NCBI GenBank assembly: GCA_017544105.1 | Contig: JAFYEU010000072.1 | Coordinates: 1 to 35,147 of the forward strand | Length of the DNA stretch: 35,147 bases | Direction: 5' to 3' | DNA from: Bacteroidales bacterium | Lineage (GTDB): Bacteria; Bacteroidota; Bacteroidia; Bacteroidales; WCHB1-69 | Shown: positions 1-7,891 of the stretch, piece by piece | Numbering within the stretch: the stretch's first letter is position 1 | Layout: the number at the start of each line of letters is the position of its first letter | Made by a program: the position numbers and the translations under genes | Notes under the pieces: model-generated | Told to the model about the DNA's origin: nothing | The model's input: only the letters and a program-made list of their open reading frames with translations | Database searches by the model: none

Positions 1-207
1 CCGAAATTCTCTAACGAGCATCGGATGGCGTTCGTGAGTCTCTTCTCCCGCATAAATAGCCAAAGACTTTTCATTCACTTGACAATCTATCAAGTACTCT
101 TTGGAAATACAAAATAATACATTATCCAAACAAATAAATCGCCAAAAATTGATATTATCCAAAGAAATAAATTGTTTATTTCTGACAAAATCCAAGGAAA
201 AACAGAT
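1..207 (-). other. Open frame running off the left edge, uncertain coding
   Basis: On the minus strand one frame stays open from a TGA near position 208 to the window edge, giving about 69 codons. Its distal part, nearest the edge, reads like real protein (for example EKSLAIYAGEETHERHP), while its proximal part is encoded by the 33-bp tandem repeat and shows an 11-residue period (FISLDNI, then FICLDNV). The only ATG in this frame is at position 21; a TTG near 196 or a GTG near 80 could also serve. The spacing of hydrophobic residues faintly recalls the C-terminal region of IS21-type transposases, but I cannot support that. It may be the start of a leftward gene or a decayed fragment. Confidence 0.25.
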
Positions 208-219
208 CTGTCAAAAAAA
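121..219. repeat. 33-bp tandem repeat, three degenerate copies
   Basis: The segment ATTATCCAAACAAATAAAT at 121-139 recurs with one mismatch at 154-172 and in a weaker form at 187-205, exactly 33 bp apart each time. The second half of each unit is not conserved. A 33-bp period is 11 codons, so the repeat keeps frame with the minus-strand open frame over it. Apart from the repeat and the promoter at 294, the region 1-336 shows nothing else I can name. Confidence 0.6.
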
Positions 220-293
220 TAGTAGTCCCAAAGAACAGCAATAGAAAGAATCAGAATTCCTTGTGACAATTAAAGGATAACCTCTAAAATTTG

Positions 294-301
294 TATCTTT
301 G
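294..301 (+). promoter_or_regulatory. -7 promoter element for the glycosyltransferase
   Basis: TATCTTTG matches the Bacteroidota -7 consensus TAnnTTTG exactly, 35 bp before the ATG at 337. I see no clear -33 TTG at the standard spacing. Confidence 0.6.
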
Positions 302-336
302 CACTTTGAAAAAAACATAACCAACATTTTGTCGAA

Positions 337-1497
337 ATGAGACTCCTGGCACTGCTTTCCCGCTTCCCCTATCCCCTTGAAAAGGGCGACAAGCTGCGCG
401 CGTACCATCAGCTGCGCCAGCTGTCTGCCCAGCACGAGGTGTATCTGGTAGCATTGAGCGAATATGCGGTCCCTGATGCAGACCTACAACAGCTGACACC
501 CTATTGCAAAGAGATCTATCCCATCAAAATCGATGCAACAAGGCGCTTTTTCAATCTGGGAAAGGCTTTCTTCAGCGGTCTGCCTATCCAATGCGGTTAC
601 TTCTACAATAAACAGATACAAAAACAGATAGACGAAATCATCCAGAAAGTGCAGCCCGACTGGCTCTACTGTCAGCTGTTCCGGATGGCCGAGTATGTGA
701 AAGACAAGCCCATCAAGAAGGTGCTGGACTATCAGGATGTCTTCTCCAAGGGCATGTGGCGCCGCTACGAGCGCGCGCCCTGGTACCTGAAGCCCTTCTT
801 CAAGATGGAGGCACGGCGCGTGGCCCGCTATGAGGCAGACATCTTCGATATGTTTGACGCAACGACCATCATCACCGACATCGACCGCGACCTGATCCCA
901 CACGAACGCCGCCAAGAGATCGTGGTGGTGTCCAACGGCGTGGACTTCGACACCTTCTCTCACCAGCCTCAAGAGAAAAAATACGACCTCATCTTCTCCG
1001 GCAACATGAACTATGGACCCAATGTGGATGCCGCAGAGTACCTCTGCCAAGATATCTTCCCCCACCTCCACGTCGAGTTCCCGAAACTGAAAATTGTCCT
1101 GTGCGGCGCCAACCCTTCCCCCCGCGTGAAGGCACTGGAGAACGAACATGTCAAGGTCACCGGCTGGGTGGACTCCATGGCGGAATGGTACGCCCAGTCC
1201 AAAATCTTCATCGCCCCCATGCGCATGGGCACGGGACTCCAGAACAAACTGCTGGAAGCCATGGCCATGCAACTGCCCTGTGTAACCTCATCCCTGGCAG
1301 GAAAGCCCCTGAAAGAACAGGACCGCGACAAGGCCGTCATCATCTGCAACACCACCGCCGACTATGTGGACGCTGTACGCAAACTGCTGCTCGACCAAAA
1401 CTACTACAGCACCTTGTCTGAGCAAGGCAACCTGTATGTCCATAAGCACTACGACTGGACCGCCGCCACCCAACCACTGATGGATATTCTCCAGTAA
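337..1497 (+). CDS. GT4-family glycosyltransferase
   Basis: This 386-residue protein is a GT-B fold glycosyltransferase of family 4, which moves a sugar from a nucleotide-sugar donor onto a cell-surface glycan or lipid carrier. The N-terminus SRFPYPLEKGDKLRAYHQL (residues 8-26) is typical of the subgroup catalogued as PEP-CTERM/EpsH1-associated sugar transferases. SNGVDFDTF (199-207) marks the domain junction, SGNMNYGPN (221-229) opens the C-terminal Rossmann domain, and GTGLQNKLLEAMAMQLPCV (298-316) is the donor-binding stretch with the conserved Glu at about 307. It stands alone with its own promoter, and no exopolysaccharide genes lie beside it, so acceptor and pathway are unknown. No signal peptide or membrane segment is evident, so it should act on the cytoplasmic face. 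Confidence 0.85.
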   Translation: MRLLALLSRFPYPLEKGDKLRAYHQLRQLSAQHEVYLVALSEYAVPDADLQQLTPYCKEIYPIKIDATRRFFNLGKAFFSGLPIQCGYFYNKQIQKQIDEIIQKVQPDWLYCQLFRMAEYVKDKPIKKVLDYQDVFSKGMWRRYERAPWYLKPFFKMEARRVARYEADIFDMFDATTIITDIDRDLIPHERRQEIVVVSNGVDFDTFSHQPQEKKYDLIFSGNMNYGPNVDAAEYLCQDIFPHLHVEFPKLKIVLCGANPSPRVKALENEHVKVTGWVDSMAEWYAQSKIFIAPMRMGTGLQNKLLEAMAMQLPCVTSSLAGKPLKEQDRDKAVIICNTTADYVDAVRKLLLDQNYYSTLSEQGNLYVHKHYDWTAATQPLMDILQ

Positions 1498-1545
1498 AGG
1501 AAAGGATATTTTTACATCATCTCAAATGTCATTTCAAAAAAAGTG

Positions 1546-1553
1546 TATTTTTG
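1546..1553 (+). promoter_or_regulatory. -7 promoter element for rho
   Basis: TATTTTTG is an exact TAnnTTTG match, 93 bp before the rho ATG, leaving a leader of roughly 85 nt in which I see no obvious riboswitch. Confidence 0.6.
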
Positions 1554-1646
1554 CGCATTCTTTTTTCGGCGGTGCGTTGACGTTCCTTCTGTCAGCATTT
1601 CCGGCACTGCCTTTCATCAACATACATTACTATCTAAAAGCTAAAC

Positions 1647-3476
1647 ATGACTGAATCACCAGAAAAAAAAGGTAAGAGAAAAAGAATTATGGCCAGCACC
1701 GTCATGCCTGCCGGCTCATCTAACGAAAACACCAAAGTCGCCAAAGTAGAACTCCCTGAGAAGCCTCAGGTGACCTTCAACAAAAGCAGCCTAGCCTCCA
1801 AAGATATCAAACTGCCTATAGAGGAAGAGGAAATACGTTTTGCCAACCCTCTGCCCGCAGAGACCAAGACCAAAGCAACGCGCAAGCGTACTCCAAAGAC
1901 TGTGGATCAAGAGAGTCCGACGGAAGAGGTTCCCGCTCCCAAAAGAGGAAGAAGCAAAAAAACCGCGACCGAAGAGGCGGTTGGCATGGTATCCACCACG
2001 GAGGACACGCCGGTCGTTGAGAAACCTAAAAAAAGAGGACGCCCCAGCAAAAAGGAACTGCTGGAAAAGGAAGCTGCCCGCCTGATGGAAGAGAAGACGA
2101 ACGAGGAAACTCCTGCGAACAACCAAGCAGAGACCGCGCCCGTCACCGAGAACCCAGCGCCCGAGAGCCCGTCAGAGGAAAAACCAGCCAAGGAGTATTC
2201 GTCCAGAAAGAACAACGCCCGCCAGAAATTCGACAATCATAAAAAAGATAATCAGGCCAAGAAGGAGTCCACGGAGCATCCTGCCGCGGAAGAGCCCAAA
2301 GAGAACGCTCCGAAATCAGATGCGGAACTACAAGCCGAGCTGGTGGCCAACGCCATGTACGAAGGCGCCATCCATGCGGAAGGAGTGTTGGAGATCACTA
2401 GTGACAACTGCGGATTCCTGCGTTCCTCCGACTACAACTACCTCACCTCCCCGGACGACATCTACGTCTCCATGACCCAGATCAAACTGTTCGGTCTCAA
2501 GAACGGAGACACCGTCTATGGCGAGATCCGTCCGCCGAAGAAAGGCGAGAAGTTCTTCCCGCTGACCAAGGTGGAGAAGATCAACGGCTGTGATCCGGAG
2601 CAAATCCGCGACCGTATCCCCTTCGACTTCCTCACCCCGATGTTCCCCGACGAGAAGATCAACATCACCGGGCATCCTGGCTGTAACCTCTCCACCCGCG
2701 TCATCGACCTCTTCGCCCCTATCGGCAAGGGTCAGCGCGGTCTGATTGTAGCCCAGCCCAAGACCGGTAAGACCGTCTTGCTGAAAGATGTGGCCAACGC
2801 CATCGCGGCCAACCATCCGGAGATATACCTCATCATCCTGCTCATCGACGAGCGTCCCGAGGAGGTCACCGACATGCAGCGCAGCGTCAATGCGGAGGTC
2901 ATCTCCTCCACCTTTGACGAGCCTGCGGAACGGCATGTCAAGATTGCCAACATGGTGCTGGAAAAGGCCAAACGCATGGTGGAGTGCGGCCATGACGTCT
3001 GCATCCTGTTGGACTCCATCACCCGTTTGGCGCGTGCCTTCAACACGATGGCCCCAGCCTCTGGCAAGGTGCTCTCCGGTGGTGTGGAAGCCAACGCCCT
3101 GCAGAAGCCGAAACGCTTCTTCGGCGCCGCCCGTAACGTGGAACACGGCGGCTCCCTGACCATCCTCGCCACCGCCCTCATCGACACCGGCTCCCGCATG
3201 GATGAGGTCATCTTCGAGGAGTTCAAGGGCACCGGCAACATGGAGCTGCAACTCGACCGCAAACTGTCCAACAAGCGCATCTACCCCGCCGTGGATCTCG
3301 TGGCCTCCAGCACGCGTCGTGACGACCTGCTCCAGACACCCGCCACGCTTCAGAAGATGTGGATCCTCCGCAACCACATTGCCGACATGACCACAATAGA
3401 AGCCATGACCTTCATCAAAGAGAATATGGAGGACACCCGCAACAACGAGGAATTCCTCAGCATCATGAACAGCTAA
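1647..3476 (+). CDS. rho: Transcription termination factor Rho
   Basis: Rho is the hexameric RNA-dependent ATPase that ends transcription by pulling RNA from the elongation complex. Of its 609 residues, the conserved part starts near 235: the RNA-binding cold-shock-like domain (about 240-325), Walker A PKTGKT (371-376), Walker [11 protein letters not shown] (451-460), the Q-loop [20 protein letters not shown] (477-496) and the R-loop [17 protein letters not shown] (514-530). Residues 1-230 are charged low-complexity sequence with an AT-hook-like KKRGRPSKK (128-136). I do not see the helical Rho_N domain that usually opens the protein, and the 150 bp upstream has no room for it. The ATG at 1647 follows the promoter; an internal ATG at 1689 would trim 14 residues. 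A serine hydrolase gene begins 12 bp after the stop. Confidence 0.96.
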   Translation: MTESPEKKGKRKRIMASTVMPAGSSNENTKVAKVELPEKPQVTFNKSSLASKDIKLPIEEEEIRFANPLPAETKTKATRKRTPKTVDQESPTEEVPAPKRGRSKKTATEEAVGMVSTTEDTPVVEKPKKRGRPSKKELLEKEAARLMEEKTNEETPANNQAETAPVTENPAPESPSEEKPAKEYSSRKNNARQKFDNHKKDNQAKKESTEHPAAEEPKENAPKSDAELQAELVANAMYEGAIHAEGVLEITSDNCGFLRSSDYNYLTSPDDIYVSMTQIKLFGLKNGDTVYGEIRPPKKGEKFFPLTKVEKINGCDPEQIRDRIPFDFLTPMFPDEKINITGHPGCNLSTRVIDLFAPIGKGQRGLIVAQPKTGKTVLLKDVANAIAANHPEIYLIILLIDERPEEVTDMQRSVNAEVISSTFDEPAERHVKIANMVLEKAKRMVECGHDVCILLDSITRLARAFNTMAPASGKVLSGGVEANALQKPKRFFGAARNVEHGGSLTILATALIDTGSRMDEVIFEEFKGTGNMELQLDRKLSNKRIYPAVDLVASSTRRDDLLQTPATLQKMWILRNHIADMTTIEAMTFIKENMEDTRNNEEFLSIMNS

Positions 3477-3488
3477 ACACTGGCAACC

Positions 3489-4790
3489 ATGCTCAAAAAA
3501 GGGGTCTTCCTGTTGATCTGCCTTTTCAACCTCTGCTGCCTGCGGGCAGACCAGAGCGTTGGTGACACCTCGTTTCTCACCTCCTCCAAGCCTGTCGTGT
3601 ACAAGCCCCTGGAGACGCTGACCGAGATGGCCAGCCTCGGCTTTGACATTGACTCACTGGTCCGCTACGCCGATGCCATGGGGGCGCGACTGAACGGGAC
3701 CCTTATCATCGCCCGACATGACACCATCATCTTGGAACGCTCCTACGGATTCCTGCAGCTGTACAAGAAAAACACCAACTACCGCAATGTCCAAGAGTCT
3801 CAGCTGGATGAACTCCGTCTGCACCCTGACAACAAGATGTGGAAGACGGCCCTCTTTGACCTGGCATCCATCTCCAAGCAGTTCACCGCAGCTGCCATCC
3901 TGAAGCTCTGCGACGAAGGCCTGATCAGCCTGCAAGACACGCTCGGCAAGCTCGTCCCCGAACTGCCCTATCGAAAAGTGACCGTGCGCCAGCTGCTCAC
4001 CCATACTACTGGCATCCCCGAGTATTTCAATTTCAAATACGATATCTTCGACACCTCCACCTTTGTGGATAACGAACAGCTCATCCAGGTGTTAAAACGC
4101 CAGCGCTATCCCTTGGATTTCCCCTCCGGCACCCGCTTTGAATATCGCAACACCAACTATGCCATTCTGGCCACCATCGTGGAACGCGTCAGCGGCCAAT
4201 CCTTTGAGGCGTATGTGCACGATAACTTCTTCGGCCCTGCCGGGATGAACGACACCTTTTTCTTCACGGAGCTGATCGACACCAACCGCCGATGGCCCGC
4301 AGCCAAGAAAGGCGACATCTACACCCCGTATGCTTGGATCAACCCCGAAATCACACTGCCCATCACCCGCGGCCATAAGAAAGATGGCTCCCTCGCCCTC
4401 TACGACCGCTTCAACGGCATCCTGGGCGACAAGGGTATCTACAGCAATGTGGAGGATATGATCCGTTGGACCAACGCCTACTTTATCCGCTACGACCTCC
4501 TTCCTGAAGAATGGGTGGCCCGAGCCTCCACCCGACAAAACACCCTGAAAAACGGCATCCTCCCCAAACAAAGCTATGGCTATGGCCTGAGGCTGGAGGA
4601 GAGTCCCACCCACGGACTCTTGGTCTATCACGGCGGCTTGTGGGACGGCTATCAGAACCTGTGGCTCTACCGCCCGAAGGACAACCTGCAGATTGTCTTT
4701 CTGAGCAACTACTACAATGGGGCCCATGCCGGCAAAAGCGATGAAGTGCTCAACATTATCGACAACCTTATCTCCCATGATCATCAATAA
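3489..4790 (+). CDS. Exported serine hydrolase, class C beta-lactamase/PBP fold
   Basis: This 433-residue protein belongs to the serine beta-lactamase-like superfamily (Pfam Beta-lactamase), which includes DD-peptidases, esterases and true lactamases. The N-terminus (residues 1-20, KKGVFLLICLFNLCCLRA) looks like a signal peptide, so it likely works in the periplasm or outer membrane. The nucleophile motif SxxK is S127-I-S-K130, the YxN motif is Y219-R-N221, and HGG (381-383) replaces the KTG triad. The downstream TPSGTRFEY-like segment (FPSGTRFEYRNTNY, 211-224) is typical of the family. It sits 12 bp after rho and overlaps the next gene by 14 bp, so it is probably cotranscribed with both. The substrate cannot be told from sequence; a peptidoglycan or ester target is as likely as beta-lactam hydrolysis. 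Confidence 0.88.
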   Translation: MLKKGVFLLICLFNLCCLRADQSVGDTSFLTSSKPVVYKPLETLTEMASLGFDIDSLVRYADAMGARLNGTLIIARHDTIILERSYGFLQLYKKNTNYRNVQESQLDELRLHPDNKMWKTALFDLASISKQFTAAAILKLCDEGLISLQDTLGKLVPELPYRKVTVRQLLTHTTGIPEYFNFKYDIFDTSTFVDNEQLIQVLKRQRYPLDFPSGTRFEYRNTNYAILATIVERVSGQSFEAYVHDNFFGPAGMNDTFFFTELIDTNRRWPAAKKGDIYTPYAWINPEITLPITRGHKKDGSLALYDRFNGILGDKGIYSNVEDMIRWTNAYFIRYDLLPEEWVARASTRQNTLKNGILPKQSYGYGLRLEESPTHGLLVYHGGLWDGYQNLWLYRPKDNLQIVFLSNYYNGAHAGKSDEVLNIIDNLISHDHQ

Positions 4791-5622
4791 CTATCACACC
4801 CACTCCCTCTATTGCGACGGGAAAGACCCACTGCCCGCCTACGTCGAAGAGGCTTCCCATCGGCATTTCCAACAACTGGGCTTCTCCGCCCACGCCCCTC
4901 TGCCCTTCGACAACAACTTCTCCATCAAGATGGAACGCATGCCGGAATATACAGCAGAGATCGACAAACTACAGACCACTTCGCCCGTCACACTGCTCAA
5001 GTCGCTGGAATGTGACTTCGTCCCCGGCATCTCCTACGATTTTGCCAAGCTGAAAGAAAACCATCACCTTGACTACATCATCGGGGGTGTTCACCTCGTA
5101 CGCCCCGCCAACCGGGATGATCTCTGGTTTATCGACGGCCCCAAAAGAGAGATCTACGACGATGGTCTGGACAAACTTTTCGACCACAACATCAAACGCG
5201 CTGTCACCACCTTCTGGGAACAGACCTTCGAGATGATCGAGACCCAACCCATGGATATCATCGCCCACGTTGACAAAATCAAGATGCACAACCAACACCG
5301 TTTCTTCCAAGAGGACGAACGCTGGTATCAGGCGCTCGCCGACAAAGCGCTGCAGCTGATCAAGAGCCACGGCATCATCATGGAAGTCAACACCCGCGGC
5401 ATCTACAAAAAACGCTGCGATGCCTTATACCCCTCCGTGGAGCTACTACAAAAAGCCCGCAAGATGGACATCCCCGTAGTCATCAGCAGCGATGCCCACC
5501 AGGCAAAAGAAATAGACCTCCTTTTTGAGGAGGCCTATGAGGTATTACGTCAATGCGGTTATGAACGATTGATGTGCTTTGACGTGCAAAAAGGTTATTT
5601 TGTGGATCAAAGACCTGCTTAA
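4777..5622 (+). CDS. PHP-domain histidinol-phosphatase family protein
   Basis: A 281-residue PHP-fold phosphoesterase of the HisJ/HisK type, which removes phosphate from L-histidinol phosphate in histidine synthesis. Metal ligands are all visible: H7 and H9 in HTHSLYCDG, H40 in SAH, E78, H106 in GGVH, H164 in IIAHVDK, and D239 and H241 in SSDAH. I chose the ATG at 4777 because MIINNYHTHS puts the first His pair at the usual position; an ATG at 4717 would lengthen the overlap with the previous gene and add an untypical leader. No other histidine genes are nearby, so the substrate rests on family resemblance only. Its TAA overlaps the stop of the converging fprA gene. Confidence 0.87.
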   Translation: MIINNYHTHSLYCDGKDPLPAYVEEASHRHFQQLGFSAHAPLPFDNNFSIKMERMPEYTAEIDKLQTTSPVTLLKSLECDFVPGISYDFAKLKENHHLDYIIGGVHLVRPANRDDLWFIDGPKREIYDDGLDKLFDHNIKRAVTTFWEQTFEMIETQPMDIIAHVDKIKMHNQHRFFQEDERWYQALADKALQLIKSHGIIMEVNTRGIYKKRCDALYPSVELLQKARKMDIPVVISSDAHQAKEIDLLFEEAYEVLRQCGYERLMCFDVQKGYFVDQRPA

Positions 5623-6815
5623 TTCAGCAGATTTTCAGCCAATCTCTCCAACTCTTGCTGCTGTTCCTGTTTCATGGCGGACTTTAAGGTCACGACAGGT
5701 CCTTCAATATTGTTGGGTTTCATATTCTGGAAAATCTCCTGCATAGCCTTGGCAGCGATCGGCGACCAGCTTCCATTTTCCACGATAGAGAAGGTACGAC
5801 CCTGTACAAAATGCGCCTGCACATCCAACAGATAGTTCTCCATGGGAGGATACAAACCGTTGTTGTAGGTGGGAGCCAACAAGACAATACGCCCGCAGCG
5901 GAAGGTTTCCGACAGAAGGTAGGAAACGTGCGTGGCAGAGACATCGTACATCTTGATATTACGTACACCCCTGTCGGCCAGGATGCCAGCCAAAACATGA
6001 GCGGCAGATTCGGTATGGCCATACATGGAACCATAAATCAGGACGACTCCTTCTTTGTCTTCGGGCTCATAACGGCTCCACAAATCATATTTCTGAATGA
6101 AGTAGCCGAGATCTTCGCGCCAGATGGGACCATGCAACGGACAGATCATCTGGATATCCAAGGTGGCCGCTTTCTTCAGCAAATTCTGCACCTGCACGCC
6201 ATACTTACCCACAATGTTCGTATAATAACGACGGGCATCGTCCAACCACTCCCGGTCAAAGTTGACCTCGTCGGCATAAAGATTGCCCGACAACGCGCCA
6301 AAAGTACCAAAGGCATCAGCCGAGAACAATATCTTGTCCACGGTGTCATACGAAACAAGCACCTCTGGCCAGTGTACCATGGGGGCAGCGTAAAAGGTCA
6401 AGGTGTGATGGCCCGTCTCCAGCGTCTCACCCTCTTTGACTACCTGGATCTGACAAGATTCAGGCATCTCAAAAAACTGGCGAATGAGACGGCCAGCTTG
6501 CATACTGCAAAGAATCACAGCTTGCGGGTAGCGCAGCATGACTTCTTGCAATGAGGCTAAATGGTCGGGCTCCACATGATGAATCACTAGATAGTCCAAG
6601 GATCTGCCAGCCATAACAGCTGTCAAGTTTTCCAAAAACTGGGGTGCCACCGCATTGTCAACCGTATCCATCAAAACCGTCTTGTCATCCATCAAGAGAT
6701 AGGAATTGTAGGAAACGCCATGAGGTATGGGCATCATATTCTCAAAAAGCGACAACCGCCGGTCGGATGCGCCTATATACCATAAATCGGATTTTATCTT
6801 TCTTGCAGTATTCAT
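5619..6815 (-). CDS. fprA: A-type flavoprotein (flavodiiron protein)
   Basis: Flavodiiron proteins reduce oxygen to water or nitric oxide to nitrous oxide in the cytoplasm and protect anaerobes. The 398 residues comprise a metallo-beta-lactamase-like domain with the full diiron set, H80-x-E82-x-D84 (HHVEPDH), H148 (MVHWPE), D167 (SADAFG) and H228 (PLHGP), followed by a flavodoxin domain with the FMN loop YGSMYGHTE (261-269) and APTYNNG (314-320). There is no added rubredoxin or reductase domain, so electrons must come from a separate rubredoxin not seen here. It is the last gene of the leftward run, 8 bp after a small membrane protein gene, and its stop codon overlaps that of the converging phosphatase gene. 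Confidence 0.95.
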   Translation of the reverse strand: MNTARKIKSDLWYIGASDRRLSLFENMMPIPHGVSYNSYLLMDDKTVLMDTVDNAVAPQFLENLTAVMAGRSLDYLVIHHVEPDHLASLQEVMLRYPQAVILCSMQAGRLIRQFFEMPESCQIQVVKEGETLETGHHTLTFYAAPMVHWPEVLVSYDTVDKILFSADAFGTFGALSGNLYADEVNFDREWLDDARRYYTNIVGKYGVQVQNLLKKAATLDIQMICPLHGPIWREDLGYFIQKYDLWSRYEPEDKEGVVLIYGSMYGHTESAAHVLAGILADRGVRNIKMYDVSATHVSYLLSETFRCGRIVLLAPTYNNGLYPPMENYLLDVQAHFVQGRTFSIVENGSWSPIAAKAMQEIFQNMKPNNIEGPVVTLKSAMKQEQQQELERLAENLLN

Positions 6816-6823
6816 AGTAGGTT

Positions 6824-7246
6824 TTATTTAGTTTCTTCTGTCGATTGTGATCTTTGGGTTATATCATTGCTCTCCTTCCTCAAAAGGATAACCTCAAAGA
6901 TGGAGAACAAAAAGTAGAGGATGATGAAGGAGATTCCGAACTTCCAGGCGTCCTGCCTGTTGATGAGAATATAGAGGAAAAGAAAGAGCAAGCATGAGAA
7001 CAATTTGATAATCCGTGAGAGAAGATAGCCAGAGACAAAACGCTGTCCATCCTTGCCTTGGTCATCGCGCAACACAATGAAAATAGTGAAGAGCGTAATG
7101 ACAAAAAAGAAAAGCACGATGAAAGGAAGTGCAGGGGAGGTGTACGCCGGAACCAACCACTGAAACAGGGCGGCCAAGCCGGCTATGACAATGGAAAAAA
7201 TCAAGATCCTGAGTGAGAACTTCTTAATAGGTATCTTTTTACTCAT
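6824..7246 (-). CDS. Small integral membrane protein downstream of atpZ
   Basis: A 140-residue protein with about four hydrophobic segments (roughly 13-32, 39-59, 79-97 and 101-122), a basic N-terminus (MSKKIPIKKF) and a polar tail. I recognise no domain. Its position directly after atpZ, overlapping it by 8 bp, matches a hypothetical protein usually found between atpZ and atpB in Bacteroidota ATP synthase operons, so a role in assembling the membrane part of the F-type ATP synthase is a fair guess. Here no atpB follows; fprA does. The function is inferred only from position. Confidence 0.75.
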   Translation of the reverse strand: MSKKIPIKKFSLRILIFSIVIAGLAALFQWLVPAYTSPALPFIVLFFFVITLFTIFIVLRDDQGKDGQRFVSGYLLSRIIKLFSCLLFLFLYILINRQDAWKFGISFIILYFLFSIFEVILLRKESNDITQRSQSTEETK

Positions 7247-7475
7247 GCTTCTTGGAATCTGTATGACGGATCACATCTTTAATCATCAGATACATGGCAA
7301 TAAACACACCGAGAAGGGAGCATACGACGGTAAACAATGGTGATTTGTCTAACCACTTATCCAACTTGACACCTCCAAATACCCCCAGCGCAATGAGCAC
7401 CCCCATCTCTATGGCCATATTGGAATACAGCACATATTTGTGGAGCGGCTTATCTTTCCCGGAATCTTCCGCCAT
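7239..7475 (-). CDS. atpZ: AtpZ/AtpI-family membrane protein
   Basis: A 78-residue protein with two transmembrane helices (about 19-38 and 47-66) around a short loop GGVKLDKWLDKSP. This hairpin with a conserved Gly-Asp-rich turn is the mark of the AtpZ/AtpI family, which helps assemble the c-ring of F-type ATP synthase or carries Mg2+ or Ca2+. It lies 18 bp after the bactofilin gene and overlaps the next gene by 8 bp. The atp structural genes that normally follow are absent from the window, so it is either an orphan or acts on an ATP synthase encoded elsewhere. Confidence 0.82.
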   Translation of the reverse strand: MAEDSGKDKPLHKYVLYSNMAIEMGVLIALGVFGGVKLDKWLDKSPLFTVVCSLLGVFIAMYLMIKDVIRHTDSKKHE

Positions 7476-7493
7476 CCGTCTGATTGTAAAAAA

Positions 7494-7880
7494 TTATCTC
7501 TTCTCGGCAGGGTTGGGAACAACGTTGGGTGTACGCTGGGTGTTCATCTTGCAATTACCGGAGAACTCCGCACCCGGCTCAATGGCTATCTTGCCAGCAA
7601 TGATGTTGCCCGTCACCGAAGCCGTCGACTTTAACGAAATCAGGTCTGACACATTCAAGGCCTCAGTCTTCACCTTACCCTCTATCTCAACGTTGGCACA
7701 GGAGATGTTACCCTCCACATATCCGGTTTGGCCGATAATGACTTTGGCTCTGGAAATCACATTCCCGTTGACCGTTCCGTCAATCCGACAATCGGAAGAT
7801 GTGGAAATGCTACCCTGAATCTGGGTGCCCTTGGAAATAATGTTTACTGCACCGACTTCTCTAATTTCATTCTCTTTCAT
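7494..7880 (-). CDS. Bactofilin (polymer-forming cytoskeletal protein)
   Basis: A 128-residue bactofilin. These proteins polymerise without nucleotide into filaments through a right-handed beta-helix and act as scaffolds for cell-wall enzymes, chromosome or secretion machinery. The core at about 13-105 has the repeating short-strand pattern (IISKGTQIQGSIS, RIDGTVNGNVIS, YVEGNISCANVEIEG) with short unstructured ends. It starts 11 bp after porW. The order porW, bactofilin, atpZ is familiar from other Bacteroidota, so the linkage is probably old rather than a chance arrangement. Confidence 0.92.
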   Translation of the reverse strand: MKENEIREVGAVNIISKGTQIQGSISTSSDCRIDGTVNGNVISRAKVIIGQTGYVEGNISCANVEIEGKVKTEALNVSDLISLKSTASVTGNIIAGKIAIEPGAEFSGNCKMNTQRTPNVVPNPAEKR

Positions 7881-7891
7881 AATTCTATATT

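Noticed and set aside
1..74. Alternative minus-strand frame starting with an ATG at position 74
   Set aside because: The other frame gives more protein-like sequence to the edge; too short to decide, so I did not list it as a gene.
484..1272. Minus-strand open frame opposite the glycosyltransferase
   Set aside because: It is covered by a clear GT4 gene, and no start signal or domain supports it.
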